8,735 nucleotides of DNA from Desulfobacterales bacterium (GTDB lineage Bacteria > Desulfobacterota > Desulfobacteria > Desulfobacterales > Desulfobacteraceae). The DNA is taken from assembly GCA_022361535.1 (NCBI GenBank), contig JAKSAU010001055.1, positions 1-8,735 of the forward strand. The letters are read 5' to 3'. Shown here in pieces: positions 1 to 6,964 of the stretch. Position 1 is the first letter of the stretch, and each line of letters starts with the position of its first letter. Below the pieces are notes generated by a model that was given only the letters and a program-made list of their open reading frames with translations, was not told the origin of the DNA and did not search any database. Position numbers and translations under genes: made by a program.

Positions 1-591
1 TCCGTAACAGATCAATACCACACCCACCATGGTATTAAGACCTTGTACCACTACCTGCGGAATACTTGCCTTGAAAAAGGACAACAAGAGCATGGAAAAA
101 CCTAAAAATAAGAAGGTAGCACTTCCTGTAGCCAAACCGAATACTGCCAATTGGCGTTTTACGTATTTTTTCTCTATAGCCTTTGCAGAAAAAATTCCGG
201 TCCAGAAAATAATCGTCAACGGATTTGAAATGGTCAGGGTAAAACAAGTTGCAAAACTGTTCAACGGGGTCCAAGCCATTTTACCGGAAGCCGTCTCAAA
301 GCCCTGGATACCACTAATCCCTTTTAGCAGAATCAACACGCCAAATACAAAGAGGATTCCGGCACTGACCACTCCGAAAATATGTTTTACACGGTCTTCT
401 TTTAAAAACTTACCAATACCGATTAAAGACAAACAAATATAGATATAATCAGCTAATGTCACAGCCAGAATTCCTGCCAGACTGTTTGTATAATTGCTAT
501 CTATCGTAATTCCAAGAATATAAAAAAAGACAGGACCTATAGCCAGTTGAAGCAATATACCGGTCATTATGCCATCAATAAACGGTCTCAT
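1..591 (-). CDS. LysE/RhtB-family amino-acid exporter, 3' end cut by window edge
   Basis: The minus strand is open from an ATG at 591 to base 1: 197 codons, no stop. Family members are usually about 200-210 residues, so probably only the last few are missing. The protein is very hydrophobic, with about six likely membrane segments (near residues 8-28, 38-60, 71-92, 111-133, 147-171 and 182-197). It shows two LysE-type marks: an N-terminal helix ending LAIGPVFF (G19-P20) and ISNPLTIIFW at 121-130, matching the family's conserved NP motif after the amphipathic loop. The start is supported by the Shine-Dalgarno AAGGAG just upstream. The family exports amino acids or similar small metabolites across the inner membrane by proton exchange; the substrate cannot be read from sequence. 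It is divergent from the LuxP-like gene. Family assignment is firm, substrate unknown. Confidence 0.88.
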   Translation of the reverse strand, partial: MRPFIDGIMTGILLQLAIGPVFFYILGITIDSNYTNSLAGILAVTLADYIYICLSLIGIGKFLKEDRVKHIFGVVSAGILFVFGVLILLKGISGIQGFETASGKMAWTPLNSFATCFTLTISNPLTIIFWTGIFSAKAIEKKYVKRQLAVFGLATGSATFLFLGFSMLLLSFFKASIPQVVVQGLNTMVGVVLICYG

Positions 592-618
592 TAATCTCCT
601 TCTATCCTCCTGGAATGA

Positions 619-635
619 TTCAACTCAAAGTTGAA
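619..635. repeat. Perfect short inverted repeat in exporter leader
   Basis: TTCAACT and AGTTGAA are perfect 7-base arms around a 3-base CAA loop. The repeat lies about 28 bases upstream of the exporter start, downstream of its proposed promoter, so it would fold as a hairpin in that mRNA leader. It could equally be an operator half-site pair. No T-run follows it on either strand, so it is not an intrinsic terminator. Confidence 0.4.
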
Positions 636-669
636 AATAATTTGTATTATTCAGAACTGTATAAATAGT

Positions 670-678
670 ATTTTAGCA
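670..678 (-). promoter_or_regulatory. Putative extended -10 promoter for the exporter gene
   Basis: Read on the minus strand this is TGCTAAAAT: an extended TGn motif joined to TAAAAT (5 of 6 to the sigma70 -10). No good -35 hexamer sits at the usual distance, which extended -10 promoters tolerate. It would give a leader of roughly 70 bases before the ATG at 591. The palindrome at 681-704 covers the position of the missing -35, consistent with regulated access. Confidence 0.35.
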
Positions 679-680
679 TT

Positions 681-704
681 TTGTGAGCACTTAATTTGTC
701 ACAA
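681..704. promoter_or_regulatory. Candidate operator, TTGTGA-N12-TCACAA palindrome
   Basis: Two 6-base arms, TTGTGA and TCACAA, flank a 12-base spacer, and several spacer positions also pair about the same centre (692.5). It lies immediately upstream of the exporter's proposed -10. Spacing is too wide for a Crp/Fnr-type site (TGTGA-N6-TCACA), so the regulator is unknown. Confidence 0.35.
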
Positions 705-849
705 CCATACATGATTTGGGTAAACCATGAAATATCGTTTTCCTCGTTTTCGGATCACTTTGACTAAAATTATAAATGGTTAAATACTGATAACTTTAAA
801 TTTTAAACCAATCGATTTTTATTAGATTGTCAGGTACACGTTTCCCTGC

Positions 850-878
850 TTGAAAAAATATAGACCCAACATTATACT
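850..878 (+). promoter_or_regulatory. Sigma70-type promoter for the luxP-luxQ-like operon
   Basis: TTGAAA at 850-855 (5 of 6 to the -35 consensus) and TATACT at 873-878 (5 of 6 to the -10) are separated by the optimal 17 bases. Predicted transcription start is near 885, giving a leader of about 40 bases before the ATG at 926. It is the best promoter match I found in the window. Confidence 0.55.
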
Positions 879-914
879 TAAGTTCAAAATTCATAAGGGT
901 GGAGCCCTTTTTCC

Positions 915-919
915 GGGAG
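915..919 (+). promoter_or_regulatory. Ribosome binding site deciding the luxP-like start
   Basis: GGGAG lies six bases upstream of the ATG at 926. This favours the ATG over the in-frame GTG at 899, which lacks a good site and would put nine extra residues ahead of the signal peptide. Confidence 0.55.
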
Positions 920-925
920 ATCAAA

Positions 926-2050
926 ATGAAGCATATTGTTTCGTCTGTCATTTTGGGCAGTCTAATTTCATTTACATTCCTTTTATTCATAATGAAGCCG
1001 GTTTGGGCCTCAGACTACTTCACTATCATCGAATATGAAAAACGCCATCCGGGTCAAAAAACGATTGGCGATACTTTTGCACAAATCGTTAAACAAAAAG
1101 GAACTCCCGTGTCATCTTCAGTCCGCCAAAAGCAGACAACCATAGTAGTAATTTATCCCGGTCAGCAGGTTTCCGATTATTGGCGCAGAAGTATTGCTGC
1201 ATTCAAAGCAAGAATGGATGAAATAGGCCTGAACTACAAAATCAAGGAATTCTTTACCAAACCCGCTGTAGATTACAGAATACAGGAGCAAAACATAAGA
1301 GAAAGCCTTGAAATGGAACCGGATTATTTGATTTTCACTTTGGATATCCAGCGCCATAAAAGGATTATCCAAAGGATCATCACCCGAAAGTCGCCCAAAC
1401 TAATTCTTCAGAATATCACTACCCCTTTAAAGACCTGGGAAGGAAAGCAACCTTTTTTGTATGTAGGGTTTGATCATATCACCGGAACCCGAAAACTTGC
1501 CCGGTACTACCTTAATAAAACGAGTGGCAGCGGGAGTTATGCACTCTTATATTTTTCCAAAGGATATGTATCTGCAATGCGTGGAGATTCATTTATTGAA
1601 AGCCTTGAAGACTATCCGGATATTAAACAGGTTGCAGCTTACTACACCGACGGCAGTCGGGAGAAAGCAAAACTGGCGGCTTTAGATGTGTTAAAGACAG
1701 ATCCTGATATCCGGTTTATCTATTCCTGCTCAACAGATGTGGCTTTAGGTGCTATTGATGCCTTGAGACAAACCACCGGCACCGACCACATCCTGGTTAA
1801 TGGCTGGGGAGGTGGTTCCACTGAATTAGATGCCATTATAGCAGGTGATATGGATGTGACTGTCATGCGTATAAATGATGACAATGGTGTGGCCATGGCC
1901 GAAGCAATTCGCCTTGACATTGAAGGCAAAGGGGATCAGGTGCCCCAAATTTTTTCGGGTGAGTTTGCCCTTATTCAAAAAGGTATCCGCCCTGAAGAGT
2001 TATCAAAGCTAAAACAAACTGCATTCCGTTATTCCGGTGTGACCCCCTAA
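926..2050 (+). CDS. luxP: LuxP-type periplasmic autoinducer-2 binding protein
   Basis: A 374-residue precursor of the periplasmic sugar-binding protein class. An N-terminal signal peptide (K2, hydrophobic 4-21) ends near VWA-SD at about residue 28, so the mature protein is periplasmic. From memory of Vibrio harveyi LuxP, long stretches match almost word for word (PGQQVSDYW, DYLIFTLD, LILQNITTP, QPFLYVGFDH, CSTDVALGA, NGWGGGS). Residues that bind the borated AI-2 furanosyl diester there (Q77, S79, W82, N159, R215, T266, W289, R310) correspond to Q81, S83, W86, N163, R219, T270, W294 and R315 here. That pattern, with both borate-facing arginines, separates LuxP from LsrB- or ribose-type binders. 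The expected role is to bind AI-2 and regulate the partner kinase encoded next, whose ATG overlaps this stop codon. Alternative: another sugar-like ligand, unlikely with the pocket intact. Start chosen by its ribosome binding site and signal peptide. Confidence 0.93.
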   Translation: MKHIVSSVILGSLISFTFLLFIMKPVWASDYFTIIEYEKRHPGQKTIGDTFAQIVKQKGTPVSSSVRQKQTTIVVIYPGQQVSDYWRRSIAAFKARMDEIGLNYKIKEFFTKPAVDYRIQEQNIRESLEMEPDYLIFTLDIQRHKRIIQRIITRKSPKLILQNITTPLKTWEGKQPFLYVGFDHITGTRKLARYYLNKTSGSGSYALLYFSKGYVSAMRGDSFIESLEDYPDIKQVAAYYTDGSREKAKLAALDVLKTDPDIRFIYSCSTDVALGAIDALRQTTGTDHILVNGWGGGSTELDAIIAGDMDVTVMRINDDNGVAMAEAIRLDIEGKGDQVPQIFSGEFALIQKGIRPEELSKLKQTAFRYSGVTP

Positions 2051-4329
2051 TGCAATTATTTAAAATCAATACCCCCAAGCCCCACTCGCATGTTATAAGT
2101 ATCTATGTGCTTATTGTCCTGATCGGTTTCTCATCTCTGCTTCTGATTTGGTCATATAAATCAGGCATCCAGGCCCTTGATAATGAGGTCAAAGACAACT
2201 TTGAACAACGCCGGACGATAAGTGAAATTATACTCGAACACCAGATGACGCTTGTGGATTTGGCTTTGAAAGAGATACTTGAAAGCCAGGATCTTGTGGA
2301 CGCAGTTTTCCGCAAAGACAAAAATAAAGCACAAATTTTGCTTTTATCAGCCATTGACAAAAACACCAGTTTTATTCTGGATATCGGATTTCTCAGTTTG
2401 ACAGACACTGACGTATGGGTGGATGCAAGTTCATCCTTTTATAATTTCGCACCAGTATTTACCGAATTAAAATCTGTCCAGATCCCGGTAAAAGGAATGA
2501 TACACGCAACTGACGCACCTGACTCTTTGACCCTGGTTATAAAATCAATGCCTGTAGTTCACCCTGACAGTGGAAAGGTACTGGGTCGTATTACCGGAGG
2601 GTTTGTTTTAAACAATCACCTGGAATTCATGGAACAAGTACAGGACAAAACCCACTCAAAACTGGTGTTGTTATTTTCCGACGGAAACTTGATAAGTGCC
2701 AATACATCCAGAAAGGATCCAATAGTTGCAGAGCTCACGAAGGCTTACGCCGACGGTTTGAAGCCGGGGCACCATTTTTCCGTGCAAGGAATTATAGCAG
2801 GGTTGCAGCCATTGCACATCAACGACAGTCATTGTCCACTTGAATTCATAATGGCTATCTCAGACAATGCATACCAAGAATTGAAAAGAAACTACCAGAT
2901 CAAAACCTTAGCAATGTTTGCATTGGCCATGATTTTCTCATTGTTATCCGTGTGGGTGATTCGAAGACTGACGACGCCTTCTATAGACAGACTGCTAAAC
3001 TATTCCGAAAATATTACCTCCGGCGATGTCCAAGCCAAGTATAAACCTGGGATGCTCATCGAGTTAAACCAAGTGGGACATTCCATGGAAACAATGGTTG
3101 AAAGCCTTGCCCAAGCAAACCAAGAATTAGTTTATCTACGCAATTACTTGTCTAACATCATTGATTCCATGCCATCTATACTGGTGGGTATCGATACGAC
3201 CGGCCGTGTTACCCAATGGAACCGAGAGGCTGAAAAAAACACTGGCATATCCCGGTCACAAGCCTTAAACACCGGCCTAAAACAAACACTTCCCCGTCTT
3301 TCAGATGAGATGGATCGGATTGAATTGGCCATCCACCAACGTCGTCCTCAAACTCTTCACAAACGCCCTTTTCACATCGAGAGCGAAACCTTTTATGAAG
3401 ATATTACTATTTATCCTTTAACTGCTAATGGGGCGGAAGGAGCCGTTATCCGTATTGATGACGTCACAGATGCAGTTCTGATGGAAGAAAGGATGGTTCA
3501 ATCGGAAAAAATGATGTCCGTAGGAGGACTTGCAGCTGGGATGGCCCATGAAATTAACAACCCCTTAGCCGGTATGGTCCAAACGGCTGACACCCTTAAT
3601 AAAAGACTTACAACGATTGATTTGCCTGCCAATGTTAAAGCTGCAGAAAATTTGGGGCTTTCAATGGAAACCCTAAAAGAATTCATGGAGGCCAGAAAAA
3701 TACCTCAGATGCTTGAAGGTATAAGAACTTCTGGTTTAAGGGCCGCAGATATCGTAAGCAATATGCTCAGTTTTGCCAGAAAAGCAGACTCAGGTATGCT
3801 GCCCAATAACTTGACCGATCTTATGGATGAAACTCTGCTATTAGCGGAAAGCGATTATGACTTGAAAAAGAAATATGATTTCAAGCAAGTAAAAGTCACA
3901 AAAAAATACGAATCTGATATACCGCCTGTCCCATGCGAACCAGGAAAAATTCAACAGGTATTTTTAAATATTCTAATAAATGGCGCACAAGCGATGTATG
4001 ACTTCAAAGAAACTTCAGGAAAAGATTATACTCCTGAATTTATCATTTCGATCACACAAGACAGCAAAATGAATCATGCTGTTATTGAAATTGAAGATAA
4101 CGGCCCCGGTATGAATGAGCAAATCCGGAAAAGAATTTTTGAACCGTTTTTTACTACAAAATCCCAAGGTGAAGGAACCGGCCTAGGTCTTTCCGTATCC
4201 TATTTCATTGTGAAAGAAAACCATAACGGCTCTATAAGCGTTTCGTCAAGCCTTGGGGCTGGTGCCAAATTTATTATAAAACTCCCAATAAAGCAGAGTG
4301 GTTCTCTTACACGGCCAACTGGCGATTAA
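2050..4329 (+). CDS. luxQ: LuxQ-type AI-2 sensor histidine kinase without receiver domain
   Basis: A 759-residue inner-membrane kinase. TM1 is about residues 15-34, a periplasmic sensor 36-285, TM2 287-304, a HAMP-like linker 305-360 and a PAS domain about 365-475. The HisKA H-box [15 protein letters not shown] carries the phospho-accepting H500. The ATPase has an N-box (N640, N644), DNGPGM at 683-688, FEPFFTTK at 697-704 and G2 box GEGTGLGLS from 707. The periplasmic part and pairing with a LuxP homologue indicate a LuxQ-like receptor reading LuxP-AI-2. Its ATG shares one base with the upstream stop (TAATG) and lacks its own Shine-Dalgarno, so translation is probably coupled. Unlike Vibrio LuxQ it stops after the ATPase: no receiver is fused, and no LuxU or response regulator lies beside it, so its phosphorelay partner is unknown. 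About 50 extra residues lie between the H-box and the LRAADIV segment compared with the kinase at the right edge. Confidence 0.88.
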   Translation: MQLFKINTPKPHSHVISIYVLIVLIGFSSLLLIWSYKSGIQALDNEVKDNFEQRRTISEIILEHQMTLVDLALKEILESQDLVDAVFRKDKNKAQILLLSAIDKNTSFILDIGFLSLTDTDVWVDASSSFYNFAPVFTELKSVQIPVKGMIHATDAPDSLTLVIKSMPVVHPDSGKVLGRITGGFVLNNHLEFMEQVQDKTHSKLVLLFSDGNLISANTSRKDPIVAELTKAYADGLKPGHHFSVQGIIAGLQPLHINDSHCPLEFIMAISDNAYQELKRNYQIKTLAMFALAMIFSLLSVWVIRRLTTPSIDRLLNYSENITSGDVQAKYKPGMLIELNQVGHSMETMVESLAQANQELVYLRNYLSNIIDSMPSILVGIDTTGRVTQWNREAEKNTGISRSQALNTGLKQTLPRLSDEMDRIELAIHQRRPQTLHKRPFHIESETFYEDITIYPLTANGAEGAVIRIDDVTDAVLMEERMVQSEKMMSVGGLAAGMAHEINNPLAGMVQTADTLNKRLTTIDLPANVKAAENLGLSMETLKEFMEARKIPQMLEGIRTSGLRAADIVSNMLSFARKADSGMLPNNLTDLMDETLLLAESDYDLKKKYDFKQVKVTKKYESDIPPVPCEPGKIQQVFLNILINGAQAMYDFKETSGKDYTPEFIISITQDSKMNHAVIEIEDNGPGMNEQIRKRIFEPFFTTKSQGEGTGLGLSVSYFIVKENHNGSISVSSSLGAGAKFIIKLPIKQSGSLTRPTGD

Positions 4330-4470
4330 ACCTTATTCTTTTAGGATGTAGCTTACAAAAAAACACCTCACAATCAGCATCAATGAGGCAACTTTAAAGG
4401 ATATGGTGCACCCGGTTAAAGCTATCATTAAAATTCATATAATTAGCGTTTTTTAAACCAAATGCTGATC

Positions 4471-4500
4471 TTGACTTTTCATCGAAAACCCGCATGTTAT
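4471..4500 (+). promoter_or_regulatory. Possible promoter for the corrinoid reactivation genes
   Basis: TTGACT (5 of 6) at 4471-4476 is followed after 18 bases by TGTTAT (4 of 6) at 4495-4500, about 90 bases before the GTG start. A perfect TATAAT at 4523-4528 is an alternative -10 but has no recognisable -35. The surrounding 4330-4588 gap is AT-rich. I saw no cobalamin-riboswitch B12 box, no SAM-type riboswitch elements and no intrinsic terminator after the kinase gene, so read-through from luxPQ remains possible. Confidence 0.3.
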
Positions 4501-4588
4501 ACCTCCAATGCCATAAAATTTTTATAATGACAAATCACTTAAATAAAAGTTTACACCCAAAGAATAAACATAACCTCAGGATGCTAAT

Positions 4589-5311
4589 GTGAATGATTTG
4601 CCCGGTCTGCCTTGTATAGTCACTGATATAAAAGCAGACCTTAGTTTCAAGGAACTGACACAAAAAATTCAAATGTCCGGAACCAACCCGGCGATACTAA
4701 AGGTAGCAGATACGGTTTTCAAAAAAGTAAATGGAAACTGGCATCCTGCCCTGGTCTACAGGTGGGTAAAACTCGATCCGACAAAAGATGCTAAGACGGC
4801 CCGCCTTTGTGCAGAAAACTTACCTGTAGTTAAAATTACACCAGGCCATTCAAAGCGGTTTCTCAACAAAGCTGAGCATGCTATTGTGGCAGTGTATACG
4901 GCAGGGAAAGAATTGGATGAAGCAGCGACTCAGGCAAATAAAGACAAAGATTATCTGGCTGGCCATTTTCTTGACCTGATTGGTCTTCTTGTACTTGAAA
5001 AAACAGAGCAGATTGTAAAAGAAATCGCTGAAAAAAAAGCTGTAGAGAACAATTGGGGGGTCAGTCCTTTTTTAAGCCCGGGTTCTGTTCACGGATGGGA
5101 ACTGATGGAACAGACAACGTTAGCCAAAGTTTTGCCTATAAAAGATATTGGTGTTACCATATCCGAAACCGGAGTTTTTACACCGTTTAAAACGATATCC
5201 TGCCTGATTGGCATTGGACCGGCCTACAAAACAAACAAAGTGGGCACCACCTGTGAAGTGTGCAGTAAAAAAGATAGTTGTCAGATGAGCCAGAACCTGA
5301 ACACGGATTAG
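4589..5311 (+). CDS. Stand-alone MetH activation-domain-like protein
   Basis: A 240-residue soluble protein resembling the C-terminal reactivation domain of B12-dependent methionine synthase, but encoded alone. Visible marks are NWGVSPFLSPGSVHGWELMEQ-type sequence (residues 155-175; SPG at 163-165, matching the domain's RxxPGY-like loop) and a later TPFKTISCLIGIG segment like the MetH stretch that holds cobalamin and S-adenosylmethionine. The C-terminus adds a cysteine cluster, C222-X2-C225-X5-C231, absent from MetH, which may bind a metal or Fe-S centre. In the family this fold helps reduce and remethylate inactive cob(II)alamin. The next gene, five bases on, encodes an Fe-S ATPase corrinoid activator, so the two likely act together on a corrinoid methyltransferase encoded elsewhere. 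The start is GTG, supported by CAGGA at 4577-4581 with 7-base spacing. Family assignment is good; the target enzyme is unknown. Confidence 0.8.
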   Translation: MNDLPGLPCIVTDIKADLSFKELTQKIQMSGTNPAILKVADTVFKKVNGNWHPALVYRWVKLDPTKDAKTARLCAENLPVVKITPGHSKRFLNKAEHAIVAVYTAGKELDEAATQANKDKDYLAGHFLDLIGLLVLEKTEQIVKEIAEKKAVENNWGVSPFLSPGSVHGWELMEQTTLAKVLPIKDIGVTISETGVFTPFKTISCLIGIGPAYKTNKVGTTCEVCSKKDSCQMSQNLNTD

Positions 5312-5316
5312 TTATT

Positions 5317-6918
5317 ATGACGAAAGAAACTTACATTGTAGAGCTGCTCCCCCATGGCCGTAAAATTCCAGCCGGTCAGGGACAAACATTGATAGATGCC
5401 TTGAGAAAAAAAAATATAGTCCTGCGCTCAGACTGCGGAGGTAAAGGCAAGTGTAAAAAGTGCCGGGTTAACAAATACATTAATGATGGAACATCCAAAG
5501 AAGAAATACTTGCATGTACCCATACTGTGGAATCAAGTCTAAAAATCCAGATTCCCAAAGCTGCTCTGTTTTCAACCCATACTATTGGGAAAGCTGCCAT
5601 TGCACTTCCTAAAACTTTCACACAACGCTTTAACAATCCCGCCACAAATTCTGACAAGTTTGGAATTGCTGCAGATTTGGGAACAACCACCATAGCAGTT
5701 TACCTATGCCATATGGCCAAGGGTGAGGTGATAGCTTCTGCTGTCATAAAAAACCCCCAGGCCCTTTATGGTGACGATGTCATGAGCCGCATCGGAGCCA
5801 TTGGACAAAACCCTGATAACCTGACTCATCTGCAAAGTCTTGTGGTGGGCGCAATGGAAGAAGGAATTGGAAAGCTGGTTAAATCAAATGGTCTTGATGC
5901 GTCCGACATTGAGGAAATGGTAGTCGTAGGCAATCCGACCATGATTCACATTCTTTCAGGGGTAGATCCGGCCCCCATCGGGGTTTCTCCTTATCAGCCT
6001 GCGTTTTATTCACCAAAAGCATTTGATTCAAAAAAGCTGGGATTTAATTTCGGCGCCTTTACCCTTCATACCCTTCCCCAGGTCTCCGGATTTATCGGAG
6101 GCGACATATTGTCTGCTGCACTGGCTGTTGATCTGCAAAATCAACCAGAGGGAACCCTTCTCATTGATTTGGGAACCAATGGTGAACTTATGTTAAAAGG
6201 GCATAATGATTTATTCGCCACCTCCTGCGCCACCGGCCCTGCTTTTGAAGGGGCAACTTTGTCATGCGGCATGCAAGCCGTACCCGGCGCGATCAACCGT
6301 GTATATTTCAGTTCAGATAATGATCTTCCCTGCTTTGAAATGATACGTAATCAAAAGAATACCAAGCAACCACCCTCTGGCATCTGTGGCTCCGGCGTGG
6401 TCAGCGCTGTCGCTCAATTTTGCAAACATAAAATCATTCAGCCGGACGGCGGATTTAATACGAATAACACGTCTTTGGCATTAGACCGCGATGATTCAGG
6501 CAGATATAGATATACAATAGCTAAGGGGACAAACGGAGCAGAAGCATCTCGTATATTTATCAGCCAAAAGGATATTCGTTCGGTACAACTTGGCAAAGGT
6601 GCTTTGATTACCGGGATTGACTTTCTTTTAAAGAAGGCACGATTCGCTGCTCCGGAAAAACTTATAATTGCAGGTGCTTTTGGGTCGTATTTGGATAAGA
6701 CAGACATGAAAACATTAGGTATGATTCCTAATGTGTCTTCACGTAGGATTGAAATGGCGGGTAATGCTGCAGGTACGGGCGCGGTGATGGCATTGTGTCT
6801 TGAAGACTATCGAAAAAAGGCCCAGGATATGGCCGACTTAATAAAGGTGGTGGACTTGGCGAGTGACCAGGATTTTCATGCTAGTTTCGTTCATCGACTG
6901 GGGTTTCCGGAACATTGA
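5317..6918 (+). CDS. [2Fe-2S]/ASKHA ATPase, corrinoid-protein reductive activator
   Basis: A 533-residue cytoplasmic protein with two parts. The N-terminal ferredoxin-like domain (about 3-85) has the plant-type [2Fe-2S] ligand set C40-X5-C46-X2-C49-X17-C67. The rest is an ASKHA-fold ATPase (DUF4445-type): phosphate-1 loop ADLGTTT (119-125), CATGPAFEGATLSCG (304-318), phosphate-2 loop IDLGTNGE (283-290), GICGSG (355-360) and adenosine motif IIAGAFGS (450-457). Members such as the RACE/activating enzymes of corrinoid methyltransferases use ATP to drive electron transfer from the Fe-S cluster to cob(II)alamin, restoring methyl-accepting cob(I)alamin. That matches the MetH-activation-like neighbour. 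An in-frame TTG at 5278 would overlap that gene by 34 bases; the ATG at 5317, just after its stop, fits the family's usual N-terminus and suggests coupled translation, although its Shine-Dalgarno is weak. The client protein is not in the window. Confidence 0.88.
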   Translation: MTKETYIVELLPHGRKIPAGQGQTLIDALRKKNIVLRSDCGGKGKCKKCRVNKYINDGTSKEEILACTHTVESSLKIQIPKAALFSTHTIGKAAIALPKTFTQRFNNPATNSDKFGIAADLGTTTIAVYLCHMAKGEVIASAVIKNPQALYGDDVMSRIGAIGQNPDNLTHLQSLVVGAMEEGIGKLVKSNGLDASDIEEMVVVGNPTMIHILSGVDPAPIGVSPYQPAFYSPKAFDSKKLGFNFGAFTLHTLPQVSGFIGGDILSAALAVDLQNQPEGTLLIDLGTNGELMLKGHNDLFATSCATGPAFEGATLSCGMQAVPGAINRVYFSSDNDLPCFEMIRNQKNTKQPPSGICGSGVVSAVAQFCKHKIIQPDGGFNTNNTSLALDRDDSGRYRYTIAKGTNGAEASRIFISQKDIRSVQLGKGALITGIDFLLKKARFAAPEKLIIAGAFGSYLDKTDMKTLGMIPNVSSRRIEMAGNAAGTGAVMALCLEDYRKKAQDMADLIKVVDLASDQDFHASFVHRLGFPEH

Positions 6919-6964
6919 CCTTAGTTATGCCGCCAAGCAATAAGTTAGTGGTCGGTACTTAGGG

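Larger units (their letters stand above)
592..925. other. AT-rich divergent intergenic region between exporter and luxP-like gene
   Basis: This 334-base stretch separates two divergent genes and I see no credible gene in it. Near the exporter are two Shine-Dalgarno-like tracts on the minus strand (rc of 593-600 and 604-611), a 7-bp hairpin at 619-635, an extended -10 element at 670-678 and a 24-base imperfect palindrome at 681-704. Near the luxP-like gene is a sigma70-like promoter at 850-878. I find no recognisable feature in about 705-845. Confidence 0.7.

Noticed and set aside
29..442. 137-residue open frame on the plus strand
   Set aside because: It is antisense to the exporter, whose minus-strand frame has clear LysE-family membrane segments and motifs.
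836..856. Sigma54 promoter near GGTACAC...CTGC
   Set aside because: The GG-to-GC spacing is not the required 10 bases. A GGG...TTGCAC stretch near 7491-7512 (minus) fails for the same reason.
899..925. GTG at 899 as the luxP-like start
   Set aside because: It adds nine residues ahead of a well-formed signal peptide and lacks the Shine-Dalgarno that precedes the ATG at 926.
796..990. 64-residue minus-strand frame across the luxP promoter
   Set aside because: It overlaps the promoter, ribosome site and signal peptide of the luxP-like gene and has no recognisable features.
4366..4388. CCTCA...TGAGG hairpin after the LuxQ-like gene as a terminator
   Set aside because: The stem is only 5 bp, the loop is 13 bases and no T-run follows.
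4352..4456. Short open plus-strand stretch, possible gene remnant
   Set aside because: About 34 codons, no usable start at its beginning, no ribosome site and no family resemblance I can support.
4330..4588. Cobalamin or SAM riboswitch ahead of the corrinoid genes
   Set aside because: I looked for a B12 box and conserved stem elements and found none; the region is short and AT-rich.
5278..5316. TTG at 5278 as the corrinoid activator start
   Set aside because: It would overlap the upstream gene by 34 bases and add 13 residues before the normal ferredoxin-domain start; no good ribosome site precedes it.
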